A stretch of DNA of 64,000 nucleotides from Micropterix aruncella (Eukaryota > Arthropoda > Insecta > Lepidoptera > Micropterigidae). Position numbers and translations under genes: made by a program. The notes under the pieces are model-generated. The model was not told where the DNA came from and did no database searches. It saw nothing but the letters and a program-made list of their open reading frames with translations. The stretch is from the NCBI GenBank assembly GCA_944548615.1, contig OX155961.1, positions 29,680,770 through 29,744,769 of the forward strand, in the 5' to 3' direction. Of this stretch, positions 53,399 to 64,000 are shown piece after piece. Numbering within the stretch: the stretch's first letter is position 1; every line of letters starts with the position of its first letter.

Positions 53399-56300
53399 GT
53401 ATTGCTTTGTGTACCGAACCGCTATGTTGATAACCTAGCTAGCTACTTATAAGTATAGATAGCCTGACCACCTCCCCCCATAGTAACATTAGTGAAATTG
53501 CCCCTTTGGTTTGTTAGTTTGTCTTTTATTTTTTCGTTTTGGATTCCTGCCTAAGTCTTATTAGCTTTTCAAGGAAATATATATTTTCGGTATCATTTGG
53601 AACCAATTCTACATTGTTGATTTTTAAGGTCACCCGGTTATATTCACCACGCTAATTCCAAAACTGTGATAATCTTTATTCGGCTTCAATATATAAGCGA
53701 GATATATGCATTTAATGTTTGCAAATAAAACACCTATATATCTGTAGGTTAAGTTAGTTTCCCTTTTTAAAACAATTCATAAATACCTATATGACAGTAG
53801 GTGAAATAATTTTTTAAAATGCTTCATAAACACTTATTTGGCAGTAGTTAAGTTTTCCGGATCAAATATTTTTCCATACATGGTATGTAAATTTGAAAAT
53901 TTCATGTCTCGAAATATTGCTAGTTTCGAAGTGTCGGAGGCTCAGATTTAGGATTAAAATGATGGAATCTAGTAGTTTTTTTTTTTTTTTTGATAAATGA
54001 AAAAAGTCCTGATAGTACGTACATTCCATATTCTTGTTTACTACATTTTGTTTTGTTGCATTTTTACATTTACTATGCTATCTTTTTAAACAGTTTTAAC
54101 AAGTGTTAACTTAAAAAAAGGTCGCAAATAACTGGCAAAAATACTTATCTAGCTTTGTCTGCAGTTTACAATTTGCTACCGTTTTCAAAGTGGTCATTTT
54201 ATGTGCAAGATGTAAGTAGGTATAAATATCTGGCATTTTTGACCTATTACATTTTTTGTACAAAGCAAGCAAAGCAAAATTTTTAAGAGCCTGTAAATTG
54301 TCTTGTAAATATGCTTCTACCACTCCTTCACTGTGTCGATGCCGCCTTCCTCGATCTGACAGCAGAGCTGGCCACCAAGGTGGAAAGGTTACAGAACGTC
54401 GGTATCTATTTCATTTATGGCCTCAGAAAATATAACCATGTAATGGAATATCGAAGTAGACTGCAGTGACTTACCGCCAAGGAGATAAGACAGGTTAGAA
54501 CTCTCTGCCTGCCATATAAAATCCTCGCTAATGGCGCACCGCTTTAACTCACCGAAAGGTTCACTTCTATCAGCGCATGGTTGTTCCCTCAGATCAGAGG
54601 GCAATAACGTATTATCCACCCCTGGTCACACTTTAAGATGTCAACTGCAACGGGCGAACCCGTCACGTTCAAGTTTTAATGATAATGATCGTTCTATCTC
54701 TCATGAGGTGAGCGTAGACGAATACAAACCTACCGTCTAGCCAAGCCAACATGCCCATCAGAGTCAAACGCCTTATGGCAAGGCACTGGAAAAACCTTGC
54801 GCGACCTTTAGATGCCATATATTCAGCGGTGATTCAGCTCGAATCTATCGCGAACCATTGGCATCTTTTGTCCGGATCTGATTTCAGGATCAGATAGCAA
54901 ATTGGTAATTTCAAGAGTGGTCGACGACAGGTCAACATCCACCCCTGCTGCTTAGGAAACAGTATATTTCCATAGTCTCCCAACTCCTTCAGTAATTAGT
55001 CAGAGTGCACTAAATCGACTGACTGTCGCCGCAGTCCCTGATCCCTGGTCACAGTAGCGACTTTCTCGAAACCGTTCGACTCTGGAATGCTTTACTGAGT
55101 TATATCAGAACAGCCTCCAGCATCACCAAGTTCAAGGCCAGGCTCAAGGAGCATGTAAACCTAAAACCATAATATAACCAACCCTCTTCTTCCCCCTCCT
55201 TCTCCCATCCCTTTCCTTCCTTCATCTCCTTCCTTCCCTCGGCGTCTTTAATTTTAATAATTTGTTTTTCTTTTGTTATTATATATTTTTCTTAGTGTTC
55301 TGTTTGTTTTATCATTTTAATGTTTATTTTGTGTAGCCAATGCAAAAGTTAAGTTATAGGCTAGTTGATAGATATTGCTGCAAGGCAATAAGATGGACTG
55401 GTTCGCTTTAAAAGGGGCTATCTCGCAGGTTGATTGGTCGTGCGTCCTTAACAGTGACTCCAACGATTTCATGGTTGGTTCGTTCTCCTCTGTTCTCACA
55501 AATGTCTATATTAAATTTGCACCAGTGAGAACAGCAAGTGTGAGACACGCGCCATCGCCATGGTTAAACGACACCATACGAACTGCCATGGCACTGAGGG
55601 ACCGAGCTTGTCGCCGCTACAAACGTAGGCCGTCTGATGTGAGCAGGGAGAACTACAGACAACTGAGAAATCGATGCAATCAGCTATGCAGGAATGCAAA
55701 AAAATCCTTCTATTCTTCTCAGATTGATGCTTCTGGCAAAAATATCTGGAGATTCTTGCGTCAACTTGGCTTTGGAAAAGTCCTTAATGAGGTTCCGTCC
55801 AATATAGATATCGAGGCTTTAAACTGTAACTTTGTCATCCCTACGTTTTCCATGAGCGCCGCACTAAATTTTAAAATCCATAGAAATGAAACCGAGGGCT
55901 CCGATCTGGAGATTCTTGCATCAACTTGGCTTTGGAAGAGTCCTAAATGAGTTTTCGTCCAATATAGATATCGAGGCTTTAAACAGTCACTTTGTCATTC
56001 TTACGATTTCCATGAGCTCCGCGCTAAAGGTAGCTATTTTAAAATCTATAGAAATGAAACCGAGGGCTCATTGGCCGGCTTTTGGCTTTAACCCGATTAC
56101 CTCTACAGTAGTTAATAGACTCCTGAGTGAAGTGAAAATAAAAGCAACCGGGAACGACGGACTAAACATTTCCCTACTACTACTACCGATCAAGGCTGAG
56201 GTATTGTCAGTAATTACGCACATTATCAATCATTCACTTACTTTGGCCTCTTTTCAGCTGAGTGGAAGAGTGCCCTCGTTGTTCCTGTATCTAAATGCTC

Positions 56301-59300
56301 TAATCCATCAGCTTGCAAGGACTTTCGACTGATCGCCATTCTACCAACACTTTCCAAACTACTTGAGCGAATTGTCTTCTCTCAGTTGAACGAATTCCTA
56401 GTTCAATATAGCATACTTAACCCTCTGCAGTTGGGTTTCCGCTCTGGCCATAGTACTACAACTGCTGTCACAAAATCTCTTACTGATGATTTCCGAGTTG
56501 CTATGGATCGCCGTCAGCTGACGCTCCTAATCCTCCTCGACTTCAGCAGTGCCTTCAAATCGGTAGATTTTGACCTACTCTTAGCATGCTTGCCTAATCT
56601 AAATCTATCTCCTTCAGTCACTGCCTGGTTTCACTCCTACTTACACGGGCGCGAGCAACGAGTATTGGTCAAAAACTTGCTCTCCAGTTGGTCCAGAATT
56701 ATCGCCGGTGTGCCCCAAGGTGAAATTTTGTCACCTCTGCTTTCTGCTTGTTTACTATCTCCTTTTCTGAAAATTTGACATGTAAATACCACCTATATGC
56801 CGACGACGTTCAGCTCTATACTAGTTTTGCTCCAATGGACGCGCCCAGTGCTATAACCGCATTAAACTCCGATTTAAATTTGATAGCGGTATGGTCCCGC
56901 AACCATGGCCTGCTTCTTAATCCGTCAAAAACCCAAGCAATCGTCATCGGAAGTTGCTCACTCATTGCCAAGTATAAAAAAACTCCCTCCTATCAATATC
57001 GACAACATCGTTGTCCCTTACAGCAGTACTGTGAAAGACCTGGGCCTGCTCATTGACAAAGACTTATCTTGGCATCCTCAAGTAAGTGAAGTCATTCCTA
57101 AAGTCTTTGCAAGTCTCCATTCTTTTAAACGGGTTCAGAATCTCCTACCTCTTTGTATTAAACGCCAAAAAGAACAATATTTTCTTTTACCGATAATTAA
57201 CTACGCTGATGTGGCCTACCTAGACGCGAATGAAGAACTACTCGATATGCTAGAAAGGATTCAATACGCGTGTATTGACTTTGTTTATTCCCTGAAGAAG
57301 TTTGATCACATATCGACTTTTCGCAGGCAAATAGGGTGGCTTCCCATTAGACGAAGTCGGGATTTTCACATACTCGCCCTACTCTTCCGTGTACTACAGT
57401 CCAACAAGCTTACTTATTTGTATAATCTCTTCTCACCGCTTTCATCCCATGGCGTTCCATTGCGCTCTCAGGAAAATCTATTACTGGCTATACCTCAGCA
57501 TTCGTCAACTTATGTCCAGGTCTTTCGTAGTGCAGGCGGCCCGACTCTGGAATTCCATGCCTTTTCCCATAAGACACCTTGAAAACCTGAGTGGGTTTAA
57601 TAAAAAATCTCTAGAGACATTTACTCAACTCTCGAATACCCCCATCCCCTCCCGCCTCCTCTGCTTGTCCTTATATTCCATTCCTCCTTCGATATCGAGT
57701 TGGTATTCGTTACTAATTTATGTTTTATATTTTATACTATGATAACTATTATGTAAGTGTATTCATTTATGACTTGTTAATCAATTTTCCCACATAAACC
57801 TTTAGTCACTATATCCCTGGCGGTATGGCCGGAAGATATCGCCCCTTGGCAATAGGCCCACTACATTGTTTTCTATTTCTATAATAAGCTCATCTTTTTT
57901 ATTGAAAATAAAGAGTTTTATTATTAAATTGTGATTTTTGTAGGATTTATTAATTCAATAATAAGGCTTACTTTACGGTTTAGGAACCCACCCATTTTGT
58001 TTTTTAAATACATGCCTACTGTGCGTTGATATCTAATCATTATATTTTTTATTATTATTTTAGAAAGGACTTGCTGGCTAGGAATCTAACTAGAATGCAG
58101 AAAATATTCCCAAAAGAATATAGCTTTTTTCCGAAAACGTGGTGCCTTCCAGCTGAGTAAGTATTTTGAATTGATTATCTCGTCCCTATAAATCCTCCGC
58201 ACCTACAATATCCGCATAAAAGTGCATATGGTTTTTTCAACCTATATTGAAATAGAGACATATCGTCACTCTATCTATATGTGAGAACTCGTACAAGCAA
58301 ACTTTTCAGTGCATGGGAAAAACTCAAGCACTTTGTTTACGAGATGTTTTTTTAAATTGTGTAAATGAGACAAAATTAAAAAAAAATAGTTTACTGTAGT
58401 AACGATTAAAACTGTCAAAGCTTAAATTGTTTACGAGGAATTACTACTAAGCAGTCAAAGGTATCACCGGATAAAATCATCAACTCATGCCTATGAGATG
58501 CCACAACAATGAGAATTACAATACAACTAAGCCGTTTGAGACCTCGAGACATGAAAAGAATTGATCCAGAGTGTGATTTTACACTAATACCAATAAAAAT
58601 TTGAATTTTTGGGGCTTACGAGATCTCACATATAGATAGACAATATACATTGTCATAAAACTTTCTATGTGTGTTATGGGTACTGTACATTATTTACAAA
58701 TATCTGCAGACATCGCTTGAATTCTAAATAATAATTACTGCATTGTATAAAATACTATACTGACTGAATCTGTTGGATTTATGAAAGCAGAGGTAATGAA
58801 CTAAATCATAGAACAAAAGAAGAAAAGTGCTGACCATGTCCTATATTTTTAATCTGATTCGATAATCTAGTCTATAATTTTAATCTGATCTCTAACAATT
58901 TTAAATGAATGTTTTTTTAAAAAAAGGATTGATTGATTATAGAAACCCAAATATAACAATATTAACATTCACTTATTAGTGCCACCTATCGCATTTTTTA
59001 TTTAGGCTGATTACATCACAGAAATAATACAAAAAGACGGAATGCCTTCTATTAGTCTAACTCAGTGATTCCCAAAGTAATCTATATGGACCCCCAGGGG
59101 TCGATTTCGAGTTGCAGGGGGATCCATGTCAGCAAGAAAAAATGGGGGGCACGTTATATAACCGGGGGTCCATATTAGAAGACTCCCTTAAGGCATGGCA
59201 TCATAAACAATAAAACGTTCCATAAAGGTCGTATTACATTTAAAACAGATTGTGGAAATCAACACCACTCAAATTGCTTCACTAGTCGATTTAAAAGGCC

Positions 59301-62300
59301 AACGCACATGACTAACGAGGGAAGGTGTGAGCAAGATATGTGAATAAATTGCGCTTTAACGGGTATCTGTGCGAGCAAGTAGAATAGATGCATCATATGA
59401 ATGAGTAAGCGAGATAGTGCTACATGTGCAGTTATGTGTGGCTTTCTCAAATTTTTGTACTTCGAGGTCGTGGTCGTTTAGAAATGAATTTACAAATTTG
59501 AAGTACTTTTTAATAAAGCTACTAATAAAAATTGTATATGTTTTTTATTTTATACAACTATTCACTTTACCAAAACCCCTATGTAAGTGATCGCTATTGT
59601 GCCAGCTGTCAAAAACACATTTAAATTTTAGGAAAATTCAATATTGGGCAGGCAGGTGGTCAATGAAAAACGAAACAAAAAGAAACAGCAAGTGGTCTAC
59701 GGGTCAAAAACGTTTGGATACTTCTGATTTATCTGAACAATAAAGTACGACATTATTGTGAATCCAGTAGGTATACCAAATACAAAAATGACATCTTTAT
59801 GTAAATACAGTAGAGCCTTGATAATCCGAACTAGCAAAAACTAACCCCTGTTCGGACTCACGAAGCGTTCGGATTATAGTATGTAAGGAGAAAAAAAAAC
59901 ATTTTTATTCTTAAAATAGTGTTTAATTATATACATAGTTTAGGAGGTACAGTAAGCAACGAGCTGGGCTTTACATATTGACCTTGGGAACGCTCTTATT
60001 ACAAGCAGCGTAAGGACTACAGTCGTAATGCAAATAAAAAGCCCGGCTCGTTGCTTACCGTACATTTACATAATAATTAGGTACCATAAAATACGTAAGG
60101 TGTAAATTGTCTATTTAGTCATAAACTGATCTATTTTAGTTTGGCGAGTCCTGTTGATGGACCAGAAAAAAGCTTTGTCCCTCAAGTTACGTAGCATCAT
60201 CTTTTCCGATAAGGACAGGTCATTTTCTTCAGCCCACTCCAAGCAAGTGTTCAAAGATGATATGGCTTGTGAATGAGTAATTTTCTTGACATTTGAAGCA
60301 AAATAATCTTCAGCTAAAGACTCGTCATTCTCTTGCGTTATTTGGGTTATGATCTCATCATCAGTTATAGGATCTGTGCAATTCTCCTCTTCACTCATGG
60401 ACAAGAAAGTGGAAATGGTTTCTTCTGTATAACCACGATTACGTAAAAGACTGAGCGGGAGATCGTCTTCTACGTCGAAGTCATCATTTTCTTCTGATCT
60501 ATCTTCTGTTGAATTTATTTTTTCAGGCCAAAGAGGCTTCCAAGATTTTTCGATAAGAGACGATGATACATGATCCCAACATTGCGCTAGCGAAAAAATG
60601 GCGTCTTTAATTGTGACGCTTTTTATAACATCATGCAAGGTTAAAGCCTCATCGGCTTCTTGCTGCACGAACATTTGAATCAGGAGTTTCTTTTTGTAAT
60701 TTATCTTGACATTTTGGATTACGTTTTGATCCATAGGTTGGATCAAAGGCGTACAATTTGGAGGCATGTACAGTACAGAGAAGTTGCCGTCTTCTGTTGT
60801 CAAATCTTCAGCATTTGGATGTCCAGGGGCATTGTCTAAGAGTAGCAATGCTTTTTGTGGCAGTCCCATTTTTTTTAAATGGCGTTTGACTTCAGGAACA
60901 AAATGGCCTCTAAACCACTCGAGAAAAATATCTCTGGTTACCCAAGCACGCCTCTGCCCTTCATAATGCACTGGTAATTTTACAGATCCAAAAGATCTTG
61001 GCTTTTTTGCCTGACGTTTTTTAAAATTATCAAGCCATCCTCTACTTGCAGAAAAATCCGAACCTGTTAGTTTTTTATGGAAGAATCTCGCTTTTTCCAT
61101 TACGACCTCACCAGACAATGGAATGTGGCGTCGTCTTTGTTCTAAAAACCATGTGAACAGTGCTTCTTCTAGCACTGGATTCTCTGGTAATTTTAGAGTT
61201 TTTCTGAACCCTGGTCCTTTCTCAGTTTTAGCTATAAAAGATCTCAATTTTTGCTCATTTTTCTTGAGGTCTGTAATTGTTGATTTTCCAACGCCATACT
61301 TACAAGCAAGAGAAGTTGCCGACACTCCGTCCTTTAAACTGTCTAGTATGGTGCACTTTTCGGCTATAGTCAAAGTTTTATGTTTGCGTTTTGGTGTTGG
61401 AACCATCTTTATAACCTCAAAAAACACGCCGCGCACGAGTACAGAGCAGAAAAACGTGGAATGGACGCGCAACGTGGCAGTCGTAACTGCAGACTAATTA
61501 ATAAACAACATAGCAGCGAGGCGAAGGCGAGGAAGTGGGGTGGGGTATGCAGTTCGGATTATAGCGACGTTCGGATTAGCCTGAGTACGGATTATCGAGG
61601 CTCTACTGTAATATTAAAATAATAAGAGCTATAATTTCTAAATTCTTTGTATTATTTTTTATTTCTAAATAGAATACCTTATAGGCGTGTTTAGAGCATT
61701 AAATAAAGTGCGCCGCCATATTGAATGTAAGAGAGGATAAATAAATTTTTGTAATGATGAGTGCCATCTACACGTTGCATTTTGTAGTAAAATTTGAGTC
61801 TCCAAATTGTACTATGGCATTGAGCAATCTAATCTATCTATACTAATATTATAAAGAGGTAAAGTTTGTGAGGTTGTAGGAAGTAATCTCTGGATCTACT
61901 GAAAATTCTTTTACCAATATAAAGCCACGTTATTTGTAAGTGTCATAGGCTATATATTAATCAGAAAAATGAAAAGACTTTTTCGTGGTAGTCGGATTTG
62001 CAAAGTAAGTCTGAGAAAAAACGGTTGAATAAAAATGTTTCTTACGAACGCTGCTTTAACGATGAGAGATATATGATTAAGTTCTAGAGAAAAGTTGTAG
62101 AGCTTGATAATAATGCATACAAAAAAGTCAGTGACAGCATATGTCTAACTTTTATATTTAAGTCACAAAAAAGTAGTATTTTATACTAAAAAATATATTT
62201 TAATCCTTAGATCATGTGTATTGGTCATATTATCAACAATTATGAATTCTTATCAAACTAAGTAAATTTATCATCTCAAGTGTTTAAAACAAAAGACTTT

Positions 62301-63171
62301 TCCCTTTTACTGCATAAATGGTTTAAGGATAATACCTCATAGGTATGGAACCGCAACCGTGTCGTCGTAGAGTGAGGTTGTAGGAAGTAATTATCAACAA
62401 TTATGAATTCATATCAAAATAAGTAAATTTATCGTCTCAAGTGTTTAAATTAAAAGACTTTTCCCTTTTACTGCATATAATTTCCCTTTTACTGCATAAA
62501 TGGTTAAAGAGACAAGACACTCACAAATAAGACACTCACAAGAAGACACTCACAAATAAGGGTAATATAGCCAAATTGGCATGCAAATACATACATACAT
62601 ATGCAGTAAAATTATAACCCTTCTTTTGGCAGTCATAAAATAAATCATAGCACTCAGTACTAACCGAACCACTCTCATAATTTCATCACAAGTAAAAAGT
62701 TTTACCGCCCAACGAAGTGGGCACGGGTCAGCTAGTACGCTATATAATCAATGGTATGGACTAGTTGCCAATACCCCACATAGGTGGGGTAAGCCGATTT
62801 TTCTGAATGATGAATTTGCTGGGAGAGGGCCTGGCCGGAAGGGGGGCCTTACTTAATATTTGGCCCGGGCGCCAAAACACCAGACCGACCTGATAACATG
62901 CTTATATTTTCAGCCTCGGTGACGCCTTGAAATACAGCAATTCAAGAAAGAACAAAATATTCATAATTAAACCAGAGTGTGGGAGCCAGGGACGTGGTAT
63001 TTACCTCACCCGCAACTTGAGAGAAATCAAACAATCCGAGAAACTAATATGTCAGCTGTATATTTCAAAGCCTTTTCTGCTAGACGGCTATAAATTTGAT
63101 ATGCGAGTTTACTGTCTACTGACTTCCTGTGATCCTCTCAGAATATTCATTTACAACGAAGGGCTTGTCAG
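53100..63171 (+). CDS. TTLL6: TTLL6/13-like tubulin polyglutamylase (first 3 exons; runs off window)
   Basis: The exons are 53100-53398, 58064-58156 and 62914-63171, all GT-AG and phase 2, giving ~216 residues before the window ends. Basic N-terminus (ARRKKKGKRS-like), then ITICLTNCRYEAVRRVA, NVYWTDVSLSLEKVKDM, INHFPGMLEICRKDLLARNL, MQKIFPKEYSFFPKTWCLP. The ATP-grasp core starts with KIFIIKPECGSQGRGIYLTR and ICQLYISKPFLLDGYKFDMR, then LTSCDPLRIFIYNEGLVR. TTLL enzymes ligate glutamates to tubulin tails using ATP; the TTLL6/13 group favours chain elongation on axonemal microtubules. The call rests on the SRKNKxxIxKP and CQLYISKPF matches; assignment between TTLL6 and TTLL13 is not resolved. Both visible introns (4.7 and 4.8 kb) hold transposons. 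Confidence 0.9.
54325..55175 (+). mobile_element. LINE C-terminus interrupted by a family A element
   Basis: It reads DLTAELATKVERLQN, FIYGLRKYNHVMEYRSRLQ and LCLPYKILANGAP up to 54620, then resumes at 55043 with VRLWNALLSYIRTASSITKF and KARLKEHVNLKP to a stop. It is a CR1/Jockey-group LINE fragment followed by CT-rich 3' sequence. It lies in TTLL6 intron 1. Confidence 0.75.
54631..55042 (-). mobile_element. Family A repeat inserted in LINE, 11-bp TSD
   Basis: It is flanked by CCCTGGTCACA (54620-54630, 55043-55053). It is in minus orientation with 3' end GACGGGTTCGCCCGTTGCAG and TTGACATCTTAAAG. It is truncated at its 5' end relative to the 48-kb copy, as expected for target-primed reverse transcription. 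Confidence 0.88.
55375..57916 (+). mobile_element. CR1/Jockey-type LINE with reverse transcriptase, inactive
   Basis: The linker region (DWFALKGAISQVDWSCVL; APSPWLNDTIRTAMALRDRA; IWRFLRQLGFGKVLNE) is followed by RT blocks FRLIAILPTLSKLLERIVFS, QLGFRSGHSTTTAV, LLILLDFSSAFKSVDFDLLL, AGVPQGEILSPLL and YHLYADDVQLYTS. The C-terminal region has LPIINYADVAYLDANEELLD, WLPIRRSRDFHILALLFRVL and ARLWNSMPFPIR. The endonuclease is missing (5' truncated) and there are several frameshifts. The 3' UTR runs to about 57916 ending in AATAAAGAG. A 160-base internal duplication (55746-55905 / 55906-56072) is present. Confidence 0.85.
58064..58156 (+). CDS. TTLL6: TTLL6-like exon 2
   Basis: The acceptor ATTATTTTAG ends at 58063 and the donor is GCTGA|GTAAGT. 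It reads KDLLARNLTRMQKIFPKEYS to FFPKTWCLPAE. Too short to appear by length; found by homology to the TTLL6 block between ICR and the ATP-grasp core. Confidence 0.92.
58271..58639. mobile_element. Small TIR element in TTLL6 intron 2
   Basis: CTATCTATATGTGAGAACTC-GTA at the left and TACGAGATCTCACATATAGATAG at the right are inverted with one mismatch in 23. It is 369 bases with no ORF. A similar end (CTATATATGTGAGACCTCGT) occurs alone near 27279. Target duplication unclear. Confidence 0.6.
58640..59807 (+). other. TTLL6 intron 2 sequence with possible hAT end
   Basis: CAGTGATTCCCAAAGT at about 59065, followed by GGACCCCCAGGGGTCGATTT, resembles the 5' end of Charlie-like hAT elements. No matching 3' end was found. 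The rest is AT-rich. Confidence 0.3.
59808..61608 (-). mobile_element. Tigger/pogo DNA transposon with TA target duplication
   Basis: The terminal inverted repeats are CAGTAGAGCCTTGATAATCC at 59808 and the complement CAGTAGAGCCTCGATAATCC ending at 61608. They are flanked by TA on both sides (59806-59807, 61609-61610). Extra GTTCGGATTA motifs are repeated inside each end. It contains one transposase-like gene. Length 1801 bases. Confidence 0.92.
60111..61406 (-). pseudogene. Tigger/pogo (jerky-like) transposase lacking first catalytic Asp
   Basis: It is open for 431 codons from MVPTPKRKHKTLTIAEKCTI (ATG at 61406; an upstream in-frame Met at 61472 is less likely). The CENPB-type first HTH (CKYGVGKSTITDLKK) and second HTH (NPVLEEALFTWFLEQRR ... 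SRGWLDNFKKRQ) are complete. The DDE domain then begins abruptly at AKKPRSFGSVKLPVHYEGQR. The usual segment with the first Asp (NADETGL-type) is missing, about 80-100 residues. The second Asp (LLLLDNAPGHP) and third Asp (PPNCTPLIQPMDQ) remain. The in-frame deletion preserves DNA-binding and C-terminal parts but should abolish transposition. Confidence 0.85.
61837..62735. mobile_element. Non-autonomous Helitron
   Basis: The 5' end TCTATACTAATATTATAAAG follows a host A (61836). The 3' end is CTAG (62732-62735) followed by host T, and is preceded by a hairpin GCCCA-ACGAAG-TGGGC (62707-62722) a few bases upstream. These are the Helitron rules (A|TC...CTRR|T). There is no Rep/helicase. The interior contains a ~155-base tandem duplication (62232-62325 and 62387-62478: TATCAACAATTATGAATTC). 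Confidence 0.85.
62736..62913 (+). other. End of TTLL6 intron 2
   Basis: Contains CCCCACATAGGTGGGG (a short inverted repeat near 62776-62791) and ends in TATTTTCAG, the exon 3 acceptor. Confidence 0.5.
62914..63171 (+). CDS. TTLL6: TTLL6-like exon 3 (start of catalytic core)
   Basis: The acceptor TATTTTCAG ends at 62913 and the donor is AG|GTTTGT at 63172. It reads LGDALKYSNSRKNKIFIIKP to CDPLRIFIYNEGLVR. It contains the ATP-binding Lys of IIKPECGSQGRG and the CQLYISKPFLLDGYKFDMR segment. Confidence 0.95.
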
Positions 63172-64000
63172 GTTTGTTTTTTATTAGTTATTTATTTATT
63201 TTTAAAAGGAACATTATGATTTTAATATTGAATAATTACCTCATTATTATTTTATAGGGTAAGCAAAATTGTATTATGCAGCTCGGTGATATTGACGTCA
63301 ATATCTCATCTATCGCTCTCAAGAAAGCAATGATTAATGACAGTTTTGACATCCCAATAAGCACAAAAGCCATATAATATATGCCGAATATAGCTTTAAG
63401 CTGATAAAAAGTCATGTAAAGGCGTTCAGATTAACTCTCAGCTATGTACAGGTGTCATTTAAAGCAATTTGACTTATATTACCTGTTTGTCATATAATTT
63501 TGTCTTATAAAGGTTTACTCAGCTTTTGTTATATAACAAGCGAGTAATGGCTTCTCGACATTGCTATATAAGTGCTTATTCAGCTATGTTGTACTGCGTT
63601 TTAGCTGTTATTTATAGGTGTTAGAAAACCCTTTTTATCAGATAGAGAAAGAGATGGCTGTTTTAGTAATTGCAATTATGTGTTTTTCATATTTGAGACC
63701 AAGATCTTTAGATCCTTCGCTGCACATGCAATCCTTCTCTTATTGTTGATGCTTACGCCATTTACATTTATCCTACTTTTGAATATATGTAGTACATTAA
63801 AACTCCAGTTTAGAGTCCAGTTTAAATATAATCTAAAGAATTAGTTTTGCTAATATCTAATAGATATGGTATAACACCAAAATTACAGTACTTGTGTTGT
63901 TGGTATTTTAGGTTGCCCTAAGCTTTGTTGAACAAAGCAGTGAATCAACGCCGCTGATGTCTTTCTAATAAAAAGAGAGAGACATAGATGCTCGAAAATG
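63172..64000 (+). other. TTLL6 intron 3, start
   Basis: AT-rich intronic sequence to the window edge. No further exon is recognised; the rest of the catalytic domain must lie beyond the window. Confidence 0.5.

Larger units (their letters stand above)
51946..53796. repeat. Large inverted repeat bracketing TTLL6 exon 1
   Basis: The left arm 51946-52085 and right arm 53630-53796 are inverted and alignable: ATATAGGTGTTTATGAATTG versus the complement of CAATTCATAAATACCTATAT at the outer edges, then CGCCTATATCTCACTTATTT and CAGTGTGGTGAATA with diverged counterparts. The arms point outward like TIRs 1.85 kb apart, but two inverted copies of a dispersed repeat are equally possible. Confidence 0.5.

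Noticed and set aside
1..64000. CRISPR arrays, operons, bacterial-type features
   Set aside because: The window is clearly a eukaryotic nuclear genome with spliced genes; the tandem repeats are satellites and minisatellites without regular spacers.

Overview
The window is nuclear DNA of an insect, most probably a moth or butterfly. It has widely spaced split genes, AT-rich intergenic DNA, scattered (GGTA)n/(TACC)n tracts, a tRNA-derived SINE, a Helitron ending in CTAG, and many LINE and DNA-transposon relics. No species can be named from sequence alone.

Layout. 1-26 kb is gene-poor. It holds a degenerate array of a conserved ~48-bp core (2.0-2.8 kb), a ~125-bp satellite (3.75-5.0 kb), a SINE, a non-autonomous hAT with an intact 8-bp target duplication, a 1.03-kb element with 95-bp inverted repeats, several copies of an unnamed retroposed repeat ('family A'), minisatellites, and a GC-rich promoter-like block at 14.4-15.6 kb with no visible gene.

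26.7-64 kb carries three conserved genes reconstructed across introns. (1) Smg5, plus strand, four exons 26754-36514: nonsense-mediated decay factor with an EST1/14-3-3-like N-terminal region and a C-terminal PIN domain. (2) The ENL/AF9 orthologue (fly ear), minus strand, 50511-39474: YEATS reader, lysine-rich linker and ANC1-homology domain, split by an 8.7-kb intron. (3) A TTLL6/13-type tubulin polyglutamylase, plus strand, from 53100 to beyond the right edge. Smg5 and ear converge tail to tail; ear and TTLL6 diverge head to head. The three take part in unrelated processes (mRNA decay, transcription elongation, tubulin modification), so their adjacency is ordinary eukaryotic gene order.

Their introns are full of transposable elements: copies of a non-LTR retrotransposon with a C-terminal restriction-like endonuclease, CR1/Jockey-type LINE fragments, a Tigger/pogo element lacking its first catalytic Asp, a Helitron, and nested insertions up to three levels deep. 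The most notable pattern is family A: at least seven non-autonomous copies with 11-15-bp target duplications that almost all begin TGT, and a conserved 3'-terminal stem with a UUCG/UUCA loop. Other points are a 101-bp duplication of the last Smg5 splice acceptor beside a 21-bp minisatellite, a G-run frameshift in the last Smg5 exon, and uORFs in the Smg5 leader.
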